DNA of 5,266 nucleotides from Anaerolineae bacterium (GTDB taxonomy: Bacteria; Chloroflexota; Anaerolineae; Aggregatilineales; Aggregatilineaceae), in assembly GCA_020848665.1 (NCBI GenBank), contig JADLHR010000147.1, positions 1-5,266 on the forward strand, in the 5' to 3' direction. How positions within the stretch are numbered: position 1 is the first letter of the stretch; each line of letters opens with the position of its first letter. Position numbers and translations under genes: made by a program. Below the pieces are notes generated by a model. It saw only the letters and a program-made list of their open reading frames with translations, had not been told where the DNA came from and did not search any database. This document shows positions 1 to 5,266 of this stretch, piece after piece.

Positions 1-1064
1 AGCAGGCGTTCGATGGCCTTGAGCGAATCGGCGATGTTGATGTCGGCCACCAGCATCTGCGCCTGCGACCCCTGCGGGCCGAGGATGACCGGCACGCTGT
101 TGCGCAGCGCCTCGTCTTCGGCCTCGTCGTCGCCAGCGACCGCGACGTCTTCCTGCAGCTGGTTGAGCGCGGTCACGCCCGGCAGAAACCACGGCGCGGT
201 GATCGCCTTCCTGATCTGGTCGTGCAGGATGCTGGCCAGGTCGTTGACCTCTTCAATCTTCTCGATCGAAGCGTGGAAGGACGCCGCGCCCCACAACTCG
301 CCGATGTCGAGCGACTGCGCGGTCACCAGCGGCACGAAGCCGTAGGGATTGGGCCACGACGCCGCCAGGCGGCCGAATGGGTCGGCGTGGACGGCGTGCG
401 GCTCGCCATCGCGGTAGGACGCGAAGCGCTCCTCGTCGATCTCCAGCGTGTAGAGCCACGGTCGCTCGTCGCCGCGCTCCAGGCGCTCGTACTCGATCAC
501 AGCGCGCTTAACGAAGCCGGTCGCGCCAGCCTCGATCTCGCGCACGACGCCGGGGTGGAGCAGTTCCAGCCGCACCTTCCCCGCCTCGGCGTCGCTGGTG
601 ACGTTGATCACCGCGTCGCCGTAGCGCGCGCAGTTGCGCGCGTAGAGCGACTTGCGCTGGCCCCAGTTCGACCACTTAAACAGCTGCCGCGCCGCCTGGA
701 GGATACGGTCGTCGGCGCCCTGCAGTGGGATGGCGCCGTCCGAGAAGTTGTCCCAGTCGATCGCCCCGCCGTAGGCCTTGGCGGCCTCCAACTCCACCAG
801 GCGGAAGGTCGGGTTGTAGATCGGGCGCGTGAAGCGGTACAGCCCGCGCTCGGCCAGGTGCTGCGCGCGGTACTGCTCGAGGGCGGTGAAGATTTTATTG
901 TGGTAGAACAGGCTGTAGAGGTTGTAGCGAAACAGCCGCGCCTCGAACGACGACCAGTCGTCGCGCGCGACCACGCCCGGGCGCTCAGTCGGCGCCAGCG
1001 CCGGATAGCGAAATGTGATGAGGGCAGCGCGTGCGGCCAAGGTCAGTCTCCTCCACAGGCTCAT
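1..1064 (-). CDS. Phage portal protein, C-terminal part cut by window edge
   Basis: Portal proteins form the dodecameric ring at one capsid vertex; the terminase docks there and DNA enters and leaves through it. The frame stays open from the ATG at 1062-1064 to the left edge, giving 354 codons without a stop; the C-terminus lies outside the window. The best family evidence is residues 239-295. There NPYGFVPLV is followed by a G-rich turn (ELWGAASF) and a helical stretch (IEKIEEVNDLASILHDQI), which matches the wing-to-stem part of SPP1 gp6-like and related portals. Residues 35-75 and 85-160 are rich in aromatic and charged residues, as is usual for the clip and wing regions. The ATG overlaps the terminase stop in an ATGA, and a GAGG lies 8 nt upstream, so translation is probably coupled to terL. 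Position directly after terL is the standard phage order. Family-level assignment is from motifs and context only; which portal subfamily it belongs to is uncertain. Confidence 0.85.
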   Translation of the reverse strand, partial: MSLWRRLTLAARAALITFRYPALAPTERPGVVARDDWSSFEARLFRYNLYSLFYHNKIFTALEQYRAQHLAERGLYRFTRPIYNPTFRLVELEAAKAYGGAIDWDNFSDGAIPLQGADDRILQAARQLFKWSNWGQRKSLYARNCARYGDAVINVTSDAEAGKVRLELLHPGVVREIEAGATGFVKRAVIEYERLERGDERPWLYTLEIDEERFASYRDGEPHAVHADPFGRLAASWPNPYGFVPLVTAQSLDIGELWGAASFHASIEKIEEVNDLASILHDQIRKAITAPWFLPGVTALNQLQEDVAVAGDDEAEDEALRNSVPVILGPQGSQAQMLVADINIADSLKAIERL

Positions 1065-2482
1065 CGCCGGCGCCTCGTCAGCGACCGTGGCGCCGCCCCG
1101 ACGCGGGCGCGCGCCCCTTTCGCGACGCCGAGCGCCACGTAGCGCAGCGCGTCCAGGCGGTGATAGCGTTCCTTGTGCTGGATGATGTCAGTCGGCTGGC
1201 CGTTCTCGTCCAGCTTGCGCTGGTAGGTCGCCAGTTCGTCCTGCACGCCCAGACAGTCGTCGAAGACGTACAGCCGGTGTTCCTTGAAGAGCGAGATGAC
1301 GGTGTCGATCCCACTCTCGACGTCGGCGGTGGGCGGTGGCGCCACCTGGTAGAGGCCAGCCGCTTCCCAATCGCGCCGCACCTGGCTCTCGGACGGCTGC
1401 CCGACGTAGGCCAGCACCACGCGCTCACCGGCGCCGGTTTCCAGCGCGCGCACTTCGGCGGCGTGTTCGGCGGTCGACTTGTCGCCGTCGAGCCGCTCGC
1501 GGTACAGATAATAGAGGTCGTCGTCCGGGTCGTGCGCCAGCCAGACCTTGGCGACGTGCGCGCCGCCCGGGTCGACGCCCAGATAGCGCGGCCACCTGGC
1601 CGGCAGCGTGAACGGCGCCACCTTGTGCCCGCCTTCGTGGCGGTAGGCGTCCACAAACGCCTGGTAGATCAGACCGGCGGGGCGGTCGAACAGCCCGCCG
1701 TAGAACATGCGGAACTTCCAGCCGTCCATCTTGCGCTGGCGGTCTTCGTACTCCTCGCGCGAGAAGGCCGGGTTCATGACCGATGGGAACTGGATGACGT
1801 CGATGTCCGGGTCGCCGCGCACCCACGGGTCGTAAACCTGCTGCTTGAGCCAGCCCAGGTTGTAGGGCGTGGTCGTGATCAGCACCCGCCCGCGGCTGAG
1901 CGCCAGCCGGCGCAGGATCGCCTCCCAGGCCGTCAGCGAGAATTCGTCCTGCCCGGCTTCGTCCGGCCAGGCGGCTTTGGCCGTCGCCGACTCGAGACCG
2001 CCCTTGGCGACCGCCGAGCGCAGGATGACGCGGCCCCACATCGGGTCGCTGGAGCGTGTCGCCCGGTACTGCCCGCGCTGCGGGACCCAGGCGTTCTGCG
2101 CGTCGTCCCAGCGGTGCTCGCACAATTCCAGCACCTGGTCGCCCGACCAGTAGCGCGCGATGCCCAGGAGGTCCTCGAACACCTCGCGGATGGCCGGCAG
2201 CATCTTGAGCTTGAACAGGTCAAACGTCGCGGTCACGGCCAGGTAGTCGCCCGGCCCACACCACTCGATTTCGCGCGCCAGCCACCACGGCCCGAACGAC
2301 GTCTTGCCGCCCTGGCTGCCGGAGATGATGGCGACGATACGCCGCCGGCTGCGCCAGGCGCGCGCCTGCCCGGCGTGGAAATGCAGGTCGACGCCGCGCC
2401 GCGGCCGCCCATGGGGATCCGGCTCCTGGACGATCGAGAAGAGCGACGACGTCTCAGTTGGCGTCTGGATGGTCAGCGTCAT
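1061..2482 (-). CDS. terL: Phage terminase large subunit (packaging ATPase and nuclease)
   Basis: This is the motor that drives DNA into the prohead and cuts the concatemer. At 473 aa it has normal length for TerL. The N-terminal ATPase domain carries the Walker A motif GSQGGKT at residues 55-61, preceded by a basic segment (RSRRR, 44-48) and a HAGQ element near 36-39 that resembles the adenine-binding Q motif. Walker B ends in D174-E175 (AAWPDEAG), and the coupling motif is ITTTPYN at 202-208. The C-terminal RNase H-like nuclease domain starts around residue 298; D304 (LGVDPGG) and D444 (HRLDALRY) are two of the metal-binding acids, and E365 (GQPSESQ) is the likely third. The ATG is the only sensible start: no other ATG, GTG or TTG occurs before the conserved N-terminus, and a GAGG lies 9 nt upstream. 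It overlaps the terS end by 29 nt and the portal start by 4 nt. No frameshift or missing ATPase residue is seen. Confidence 0.95.
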   Translation of the reverse strand: MTLTIQTPTETSSLFSIVQEPDPHGRPRRGVDLHFHAGQARAWRSRRRIVAIISGSQGGKTSFGPWWLAREIEWCGPGDYLAVTATFDLFKLKMLPAIREVFEDLLGIARYWSGDQVLELCEHRWDDAQNAWVPQRGQYRATRSSDPMWGRVILRSAVAKGGLESATAKAAWPDEAGQDEFSLTAWEAILRRLALSRGRVLITTTPYNLGWLKQQVYDPWVRGDPDIDVIQFPSVMNPAFSREEYEDRQRKMDGWKFRMFYGGLFDRPAGLIYQAFVDAYRHEGGHKVAPFTLPARWPRYLGVDPGGAHVAKVWLAHDPDDDLYYLYRERLDGDKSTAEHAAEVRALETGAGERVVLAYVGQPSESQVRRDWEAAGLYQVAPPPTADVESGIDTVISLFKEHRLYVFDDCLGVQDELATYQRKLDENGQPTDIIQHKERYHRLDALRYVALGVAKGARARVGAAPRSLTRRRR

Positions 2483-3113
2483 CGTCGTCGGCCTCGTGCG
2501 CGATCACGCGAATAAACGAAATCGGGATGCCTTCGCCGTCCGGCGCGCCGCCCACTTCGTGGCGCTGGACCGGTGGCAAGACTTCGGCGGCCTGGCGCTG
2601 CAGGTCGCTGGCCAGTTTCAGCGCCCGGAGCAGCGTGTCGGCGGTCAGCGCGACCGTGATGATCTCGCGGTCGGGCTCGCCGTTGGCGCCGCGCACCAGG
2701 CGGCGCGTCGTCTTCAGAAACTGCGGTGTTTGGGCCAGCATCTGCGCCGCCAGCTCGCGCAGGGCGTCGCCGGCGTCCCAGTCGCGCTCGCGCACGTCGC
2801 GCCGCCGCGCGTCCCAGCGCTGGCGGTCCTGCGCGGCCAGGTGATCGTCCCAGGCCTGCGCCCGCTCGTTCCACGGCGCCGCGCCGGGAATGAGCTGGCC
2901 GTGGCCGTCTTGCGCGCGATACCAGCGTCGCCAGCTGCCCGGCGCTTCGGGCGCGTCTGGGCTGGCCTGGGTCTGGCCCTGTTCTGTCCTGTAGCGCCGG
3001 TACGCTTCGTTCAGCGAGCGCGGCGGCGCCTGGGCCAGGTAGTAGGTGTGGAACTTCTCCCAGCTCGCCGGCGTGTCCCACGGCTGGCGTTCCCACAACG
3101 GACGGTCCGCCAC
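2454..3113 (-). CDS. terS: Probable phage terminase small subunit
   Basis: The 219-aa product is likely the DNA-recognition subunit that brings TerL to the packaging site. Supporting signs are its position immediately before terL with a 29-nt overlap, and its layout. An N-terminal WERQPWDTPASWEKF stretch is followed by SLNEAYRRY (33-41). W61-W64 (SWRRWY) and WNERAQAWDDHL (81-92) follow; this W-E-R-A-x-A-W-D pattern recurs in small phage proteins next to terL and looks like a helix-turn-helix with a following helix. Residues 93-140 are predicted helical and arginine-rich, suited to oligomerisation or DNA contact. Residues 155-185 form another helix. The tail (208-216) is very acidic. The start is GTG at 3111-3113; GAGGAG 9 nt upstream, inside the end of the methyltransferase gene, supports it. 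A Pro/Gln/Ala-rich stretch (about 45-60) interrupts the N-terminal domain. TerS proteins diverge quickly, so the role rests on context as much as on motifs. Confidence 0.65.
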   Translation of the reverse strand: MADRPLWERQPWDTPASWEKFHTYYLAQAPPRSLNEAYRRYRTEQGQTQASPDAPEAPGSWRRWYRAQDGHGQLIPGAAPWNERAQAWDDHLAAQDRQRWDARRRDVRERDWDAGDALRELAAQMLAQTPQFLKTTRRLVRGANGEPDREIITVALTADTLLRALKLASDLQRQAAEVLPPVQRHEVGGAPDGEGIPISFIRVIAHEADDDDADHPDAN

Positions 3114-3116
3114 ACG

Positions 3117-4484
3117 TTAGGTCTCCTCGACCCGGCGTGGGGCCAGGCCCATCCCACTCAGGCGCTCCAGAATGACGGCGACGTACTGCGGCTGGAGCTC
3201 CAGCCCGAACACCAGTCGCCCCGTCTGCTCGCCGGCCACATGCTGGCTGCCGCTGCCGGCGAACGGCTCGTAGCACACGTCGCCGACGACGGTGTGCTGG
3301 CGCATCGGCAGGCTGAATAGCTCGACCGGCTTGGACGTCGGGTGGTCGGTGCGCTCACCCGCTGGCACAGTCGGCAACGTCCAGACTGTCGGCGGATAGT
3401 CGTCGGCGTGGCGCGGTGGCTTCTGGCCCTTGACCCAACCGAAGAAGCACGGCTCGTGCTGCCACATGTACCAGCTGCGGGTGAGGATCGGGCGGTCCTT
3501 GACCCAGATAATCTGCTGGTGCACGAACGCCCCGTACCGCTGCCAGATCGACTCCAGCAGCGCCTGGCGCCGGCTGGCATGCCAGCAGTACCACGCCGCG
3601 TCGGGCGCGATGGCCAGCTCCACCGCTCGCTGGATGAAGCCGTCGTAGAGCGCCTCGCCCTGCGTCGAGTCGTCCCAGTCCTGGTAGCTCTCGCTCCAGT
3701 CCTTGTTCTTGTCCGGCTCGTTCCACTTGTGCGGGTGGTTGGTGCCGTCGTAGTCGACGAGATACGGCGGGTCGGTCGCGAACAGCGCGGCGCGCTCGCC
3801 GGCCATCACGCGCGCCACGTCGGCGGCGTCAGTGCTGTCGCCGCACAGCAGGCGGTGCGATCTGCCGGGAATGGTGGAGCTCGGAATCTCCCACAGCTGT
3901 CCCCGCTCGACGCCCCACTGGGCGAGCAGCTCGTCGGCGCGGTCCAGGTCGGCGCCGGGATCGTCGGGTGCGTCGATCTCGATCGGATCGAGCAGCGCCA
4001 GCAGCGTCTGAAAGTCGTCGTCGGGCACGGTCAGCGGCAGCGCGTCGCCGTCCGCCAGCCGCTTGAGCAGCGAGAGGTAATCGTCCTGCCGCCACAGGCG
4101 CGAGACCTCTTCGGCCGAGAAGCCGACGACCGTCAGGTTGTTGTGGTCAACGCCGAAGCGCTCGGCCATGAGGCGTGACGGGGCATCGACGCCGAAGACG
4201 ATGGGCACGTGCCACACGCCGGCCGCGTCCAGCCCCACGCCGCGTGGCGCGTCCTCGCCGCTGTCCCGCAGGTGTTCCAGCGCTTCGAGCCGCCCGTTGC
4301 CGGCGGGGATGCCGTCCAGCGCGCTGTCAAAAATCGATGGATCACGGAAGCCATGCGTCCGGATGGACGCGGCCATGCGCTCCAGGTCGTGACGCTTCGG
4401 GTTCTCGCCCCAGCGCCAGGCCAGCGCCTGGTCGAGGGTCACATAGCGGATGGTCAGCAGTTCGCCGGCCAGGGCGTCGGCCAT
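3117..4484 (-). CDS. ParB-domain / adenine-specific DNA methyltransferase fusion
   Basis: This 455-aa protein joins two domains. Residues 10-100 resemble the ParB/sulfiredoxin-type N-terminal domain: NPKRHDLERMAASIRTHGF (28-46) and the box AGNGRLEAL (61-69). The classical CTP-binding GERR box is reduced to GNGR, so this is unlikely to be a partition protein. Residues 197-445 are a beta-class SAM-dependent methyltransferase: catalytic DPPY at 238-241 comes first, QIIWVKD (324-330) and the presumed target-recognition region follow, then HPTSKPVEL (381-389) and the SAM-binding motif EPFAGSGS (406-413), with GLELQPQY (427-434) after it. DPPY in this class usually means N6-adenine methylation; the target site cannot be read from sequence. 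The ATG has AAGGA 6 nt upstream, and an in-frame TAA 12 nt upstream fixes the start. Only 3 nt separate its stop from terS. No restriction enzyme gene is adjacent, so it is probably an orphan phage methylase for protecting or marking phage DNA. Confidence 0.9.
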   Translation of the reverse strand: MADALAGELLTIRYVTLDQALAWRWGENPKRHDLERMAASIRTHGFRDPSIFDSALDGIPAGNGRLEALEHLRDSGEDAPRGVGLDAAGVWHVPIVFGVDAPSRLMAERFGVDHNNLTVVGFSAEEVSRLWRQDDYLSLLKRLADGDALPLTVPDDDFQTLLALLDPIEIDAPDDPGADLDRADELLAQWGVERGQLWEIPSSTIPGRSHRLLCGDSTDAADVARVMAGERAALFATDPPYLVDYDGTNHPHKWNEPDKNKDWSESYQDWDDSTQGEALYDGFIQRAVELAIAPDAAWYCWHASRRQALLESIWQRYGAFVHQQIIWVKDRPILTRSWYMWQHEPCFFGWVKGQKPPRHADDYPPTVWTLPTVPAGERTDHPTSKPVELFSLPMRQHTVVGDVCYEPFAGSGSQHVAGEQTGRLVFGLELQPQYVAVILERLSGMGLAPRRVEET

Positions 4485-4490
4485 CGCGAT

Positions 4491-4496
4491 TCCTTA
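4491..4496 (-). promoter_or_regulatory. Ribosome binding site of the ParB-methyltransferase gene
   Basis: On the minus strand TAAGGA lies here, with 6 nt between AAGGA and the ATG at 4482-4484. It is the clearest Shine-Dalgarno sequence in the window. The TAA within it (4494-4496) is in frame with the gene and closes the frame upstream, so the ATG is the earliest possible start. No good -35/-10 pair was recognised in the AT-richer stretch 4497-4572. Confidence 0.7.
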
Positions 4497-4557
4497 GGGA
4501 TAGGACCGGTGCAAAATCGCCGGCATGCGCGCGGTTTTCTTTCGTTCGAATTGCTTA

Positions 4558-4575
4558 TGAGAATGTGCGTTCTCA
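4558..4575. repeat. Short inverted repeat, operator-like or small hairpin
   Basis: TGAGAA and TTCTCA form a perfect 6-bp inverted repeat with a 6-nt spacer. On the minus strand the left half includes the TGA stop of the 53-codon ORF. It lies about 75 nt before the methyltransferase start in the AT-richer leader. It could be a repressor operator or a weak hairpin between the two genes; there is no following T-run, so a classical terminator is unlikely. Chance occurrence of a repeat this short cannot be excluded. Confidence 0.35.
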
Positions 4576-4734
4576 GAATGGATCGGAGCGCGCGCCAATG
4601 GCCAGCGCCGACCAGATGACGAACGCGCTCAGCAGCGCCACAACGACCGCGAACATCACGAAACTGACTGGCACGCAGGCGCTCCAGAATCCAAACGGCA
4701 CAGCGCCATTGGTTCGACGCTGTGCCGTCGTCAT
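4573..4734 (-). CDS. Small single-pass membrane protein, hypothetical
   Basis: This 53-aa ORF runs from ATG (4732-4734) to TGA (4573-4575). The N-terminus is polar with two arginines (MTTAQRRTNG), followed by one strong transmembrane segment at about residues 22-47 (core VMFAVVVALLSAFVIW) and a short tail ending RSDPF. The membrane segment is rich in codons ending in G or C, like the genes to its left, which supports real coding. Against it, no purine-rich ribosome binding site precedes the ATG, and an 11-bp hairpin lies within codons 3-14. A GTG 12 nt upstream (4744-4746) is an alternative start; an in-frame TGA closes the frame shortly before that. I do not recognise a family. Position ahead of a phage packaging operon would allow a small phage membrane protein such as a holin-like or superinfection-exclusion factor, but nothing in the sequence shows this. 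It could equally be a host protein. Confidence 0.45.
   Translation of the reverse strand: MTTAQRRTNGAVPFGFWSACVPVSFVMFAVVVALLSAFVIWSALAIGARSDPF
4695..4728. repeat. 11-bp perfect inverted repeat (hairpin)
   Basis: ACGGCACAGCG at 4695-4705 pairs perfectly with CGCTGTGCCGT at 4718-4728 around a 12-nt loop. It falls inside the first codons of the small membrane-protein ORF, 3 nt after its ATG on the minus strand. It may fold in the mRNA near the start codon or act as a terminator for transcription from the right. There is no clear T-run on either side (TTGGATT follows on the minus strand), so a terminator role is uncertain. Confidence 0.5.
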
Positions 4735-4796
4735 TGCGGCCCGCACAGGAGCCGCTCAACTGCCCGCCAGGTAGCTAGCCCGGCGAGTGTTCCCCA

Positions 4797-4826
4797 GGCC
4801 GGCGGTCTGAAATCGTGCCGCCGGCC
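4797..4826. repeat. GC-rich 9-bp hairpin
   Basis: GGCCGGCGG at 4797-4805 pairs perfectly with CCGCCGGCC at 4818-4826 across a 12-nt, AT-richer loop. It lies in the gene-free stretch. No T-run follows in either direction, so it is not a classical rho-independent terminator, but the stem is strong enough to form in RNA. In GC-rich DNA such a stem can arise by chance. Confidence 0.4.
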
Positions 4827-5030
4827 GCAGGTCGGGGGAAGAGGAATGCGTCGTCGGCGCGGGCTGTAGCGAACGGGGCGATTCAGGCTGCGCCGCGACT
4901 GTGTGATCAGTCTATCAGGTGTGAAGGGGCGGTGGAAGTCGTCCGTTTGGGCGTTGGGCCGTGTGAACTCGGTCAACCAAGCCGAATACTGCTTCTGTAG
5001 GATCAGTGCCAGTTTCTGTTGAACACTAAC

Positions 5031-5068
5031 ACGTATTGGGCCCTTTGATTTCAAAGGGCCCAATACGT
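5031..5068 (-). terminator. Perfect 18-bp palindrome, probable terminator of the sugar-binding protein gene
   Basis: The arms 5031-5048 and 5051-5068 are perfectly complementary (ACGTATTGGGCCCTTTGA and its reverse complement) with only TT between them. The hairpin begins about 40 nt past the stop of the transporter gene, the usual place for a transcription terminator, with a GGGCCC core. No T-run follows on the minus strand (GTTAGTGTTC) or on the plus strand (ATCAAAGCTC), so it is not a canonical intrinsic terminator and could work in both directions. A perfect palindrome this long could also be a cruciform site or a recombination target. Confidence 0.6.
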
Positions 5069-5107
5069 ATCAAAGCTCAATCCAGATGTTTGCTACTGTG
5101 AAGGGAT

Positions 5108-5266
5108 TTACTCTTCGATATTATCGGCTGTCACGAGGACGAGGGGGATGATGACGAGGGGTTCGACGTCCTCGCCACGCAGGAGGGCAGCGGCGGTTTC
5201 GACAGCGGTTTCCATTTGGAGGTCAGGCTGCTGCTTGACAGTGGCGACCATCTGACCGTCGCGAAT
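5108..5266 (-). CDS. Sugar ABC transporter substrate-binding protein, C-terminal fragment
   Basis: The frame is open from the right edge to TAA at 5108-5110, giving the last 52 residues; the start, signal peptide and most of the protein lie outside the window. The visible part has GQMVATVKQQPDLQMETAV, then the helix AAALLRGEDVE, then a final strand and tail IPLVLVTADNIEE. This matches the C-terminal end of type I periplasmic binding proteins of the RbsB/Peripla_BP_4 kind, where a G-x-x-x-A-T-V-x-Q-x-P segment contributes to the hinge and ligand pocket and the protein ends in a V-T-x-D-N-V/I pattern. Such proteins bind a sugar outside the membrane and deliver it to an ABC permease. Base composition is less GC-rich than the phage genes, consistent with host DNA. 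The exact sugar cannot be told. A perfect palindrome follows 40 nt after the stop. Confidence 0.8.
   Translation of the reverse strand: MRDGQMVATVKQQPDLQMETAVETAAALLRGEDVEPLVIIPLVLVTADNIEE

Larger units (their letters stand above)
4735..5107. other. Intergenic region between host gene and phage operon
   Basis: About 370 bases hold no gene I can support. The minus-strand frame open over 4731-5063 starts with TTG inside the terminator palindrome, has no family resemblance and ends in an arginine-rich stretch typical of non-coding GC-rich DNA. The region does contain two hairpins (4797-4826 and 5031-5068). Base composition changes across it: GC-rich to about 4900, clearly more AT from about 4980. 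No tRNA, tRNA fragment, integrase or obvious direct repeat that would mark an attachment core is visible. A promoter for the phage genes would be expected here, but no convincing -35/-10 pair was found. Confidence 0.6.

Noticed and set aside
222..1142. 306-aa plus-strand ORF opposite the portal gene
   Set aside because: Antisense shadow with biased composition (Arg, Val, Ala, Glu), extending across the portal/terL boundary; no domain signs.
1031..2515. 494-aa plus-strand ORF opposite the terminase large subunit
   Set aside because: Long antisense frames are common opposite high-GC genes. Its product is Val/Arg/Ala/Pro/Asp-rich with no recognisable motif, while the opposite strand has full TerL motifs.
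2304..3320. 338-aa plus-strand ORF opposite terS and its flanks
   Set aside because: Spans three real minus-strand genes and has shadow-like composition; no motif seen.
3342..4178. 278-aa plus-strand ORF opposite the methyltransferase
   Set aside because: Val/Arg/Leu-rich antisense frame; the minus strand carries DPPY and FAGSG motifs.
4454..4759. 101-aa minus-strand ORF overlapping the small membrane protein
   Set aside because: Cys/Arg-rich composition; runs into the methyltransferase start region in another frame. The overlapping 53-codon frame gives a far more protein-like product.
4901..4924. GTGTGA repeated at 4901-4906 and 4919-4924 as a possible operator
   Set aside because: Only 6 bp matched, 18 nt apart, with no further copies noticed and no promoter nearby; chance is likely.
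4815..5000. 61-aa plus-strand ORF in the intergenic region
   Set aside because: Low-information composition, no supporting start signal, no recognised motif.
4735..5030. Search for tRNA gene, tRNA-derived attachment site or CRISPR repeats
   Set aside because: No cloverleaf-like arms, no T-loop sequence GTTCGA in the right context and no regularly spaced repeats were seen.
4731..5063. 110-aa minus-strand ORF in the intergenic region
   Set aside because: Starts with TTG inside the perfect palindrome, has no ribosome binding site or family resemblance, and its second half is an Arg/Pro/Trp-rich string typical of non-coding GC-rich DNA. A short real peptide in its AT-richer first half cannot be fully excluded.

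Overview
The window looks like the packaging end of a tailed-phage genome, most likely a prophage, lying next to a bacterial sugar-transport gene. Every gene I can support is on the minus strand, so the region reads from right to left. The DNA is strongly GC-rich from about 1 to 4480 and more AT-rich from about 4980 to the right edge. That shift, together with gene content, suggests phage DNA on the left and host DNA on the right. The host cannot be named with confidence. A high-GC bacterium with RbsB-type sugar ABC transporters, such as a member of Chloroflexota or Actinomycetota, would fit, but this is only a guess.

Right part (5108-5266): the last 52 codons of a periplasmic sugar-binding protein of an ABC transporter. 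About 40 nt past its stop is a perfect 18-bp inverted repeat (5031-5068), probably the transcription terminator of the transporter gene. From 4735 to 5030 I see no convincing gene, only a second hairpin (4797-4826). If this is an integrated prophage, the junction is probably here.

Middle part (4485-4734): a 53-codon ORF for a single-pass membrane protein (4573-4734), with one hairpin in its first codons and another over its stop. An AT-richer leader follows, with a good ribosome binding site for the next gene.

Left part (1-4484): a tightly packed operon. It encodes a ParB-domain/adenine-specific DNA methyltransferase fusion, then a probable small terminase subunit (3 nt later), the large terminase subunit (29-nt overlap), and the portal protein (4-nt ATGA overlap), which runs off the left edge. 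TerS should recognise the phage DNA, TerL is the packaging motor and nuclease, and the portal is the capsid entry ring. The methyltransferase probably protects or marks phage DNA and could affect recognition by the terminase. The long plus-strand ORFs opposite these genes are antisense shadows caused by high GC. I find no integrase, repressor, tRNA, CRISPR array or insertion sequence. The gene set is recognisable phage biology, and I do not see a clearly new system.
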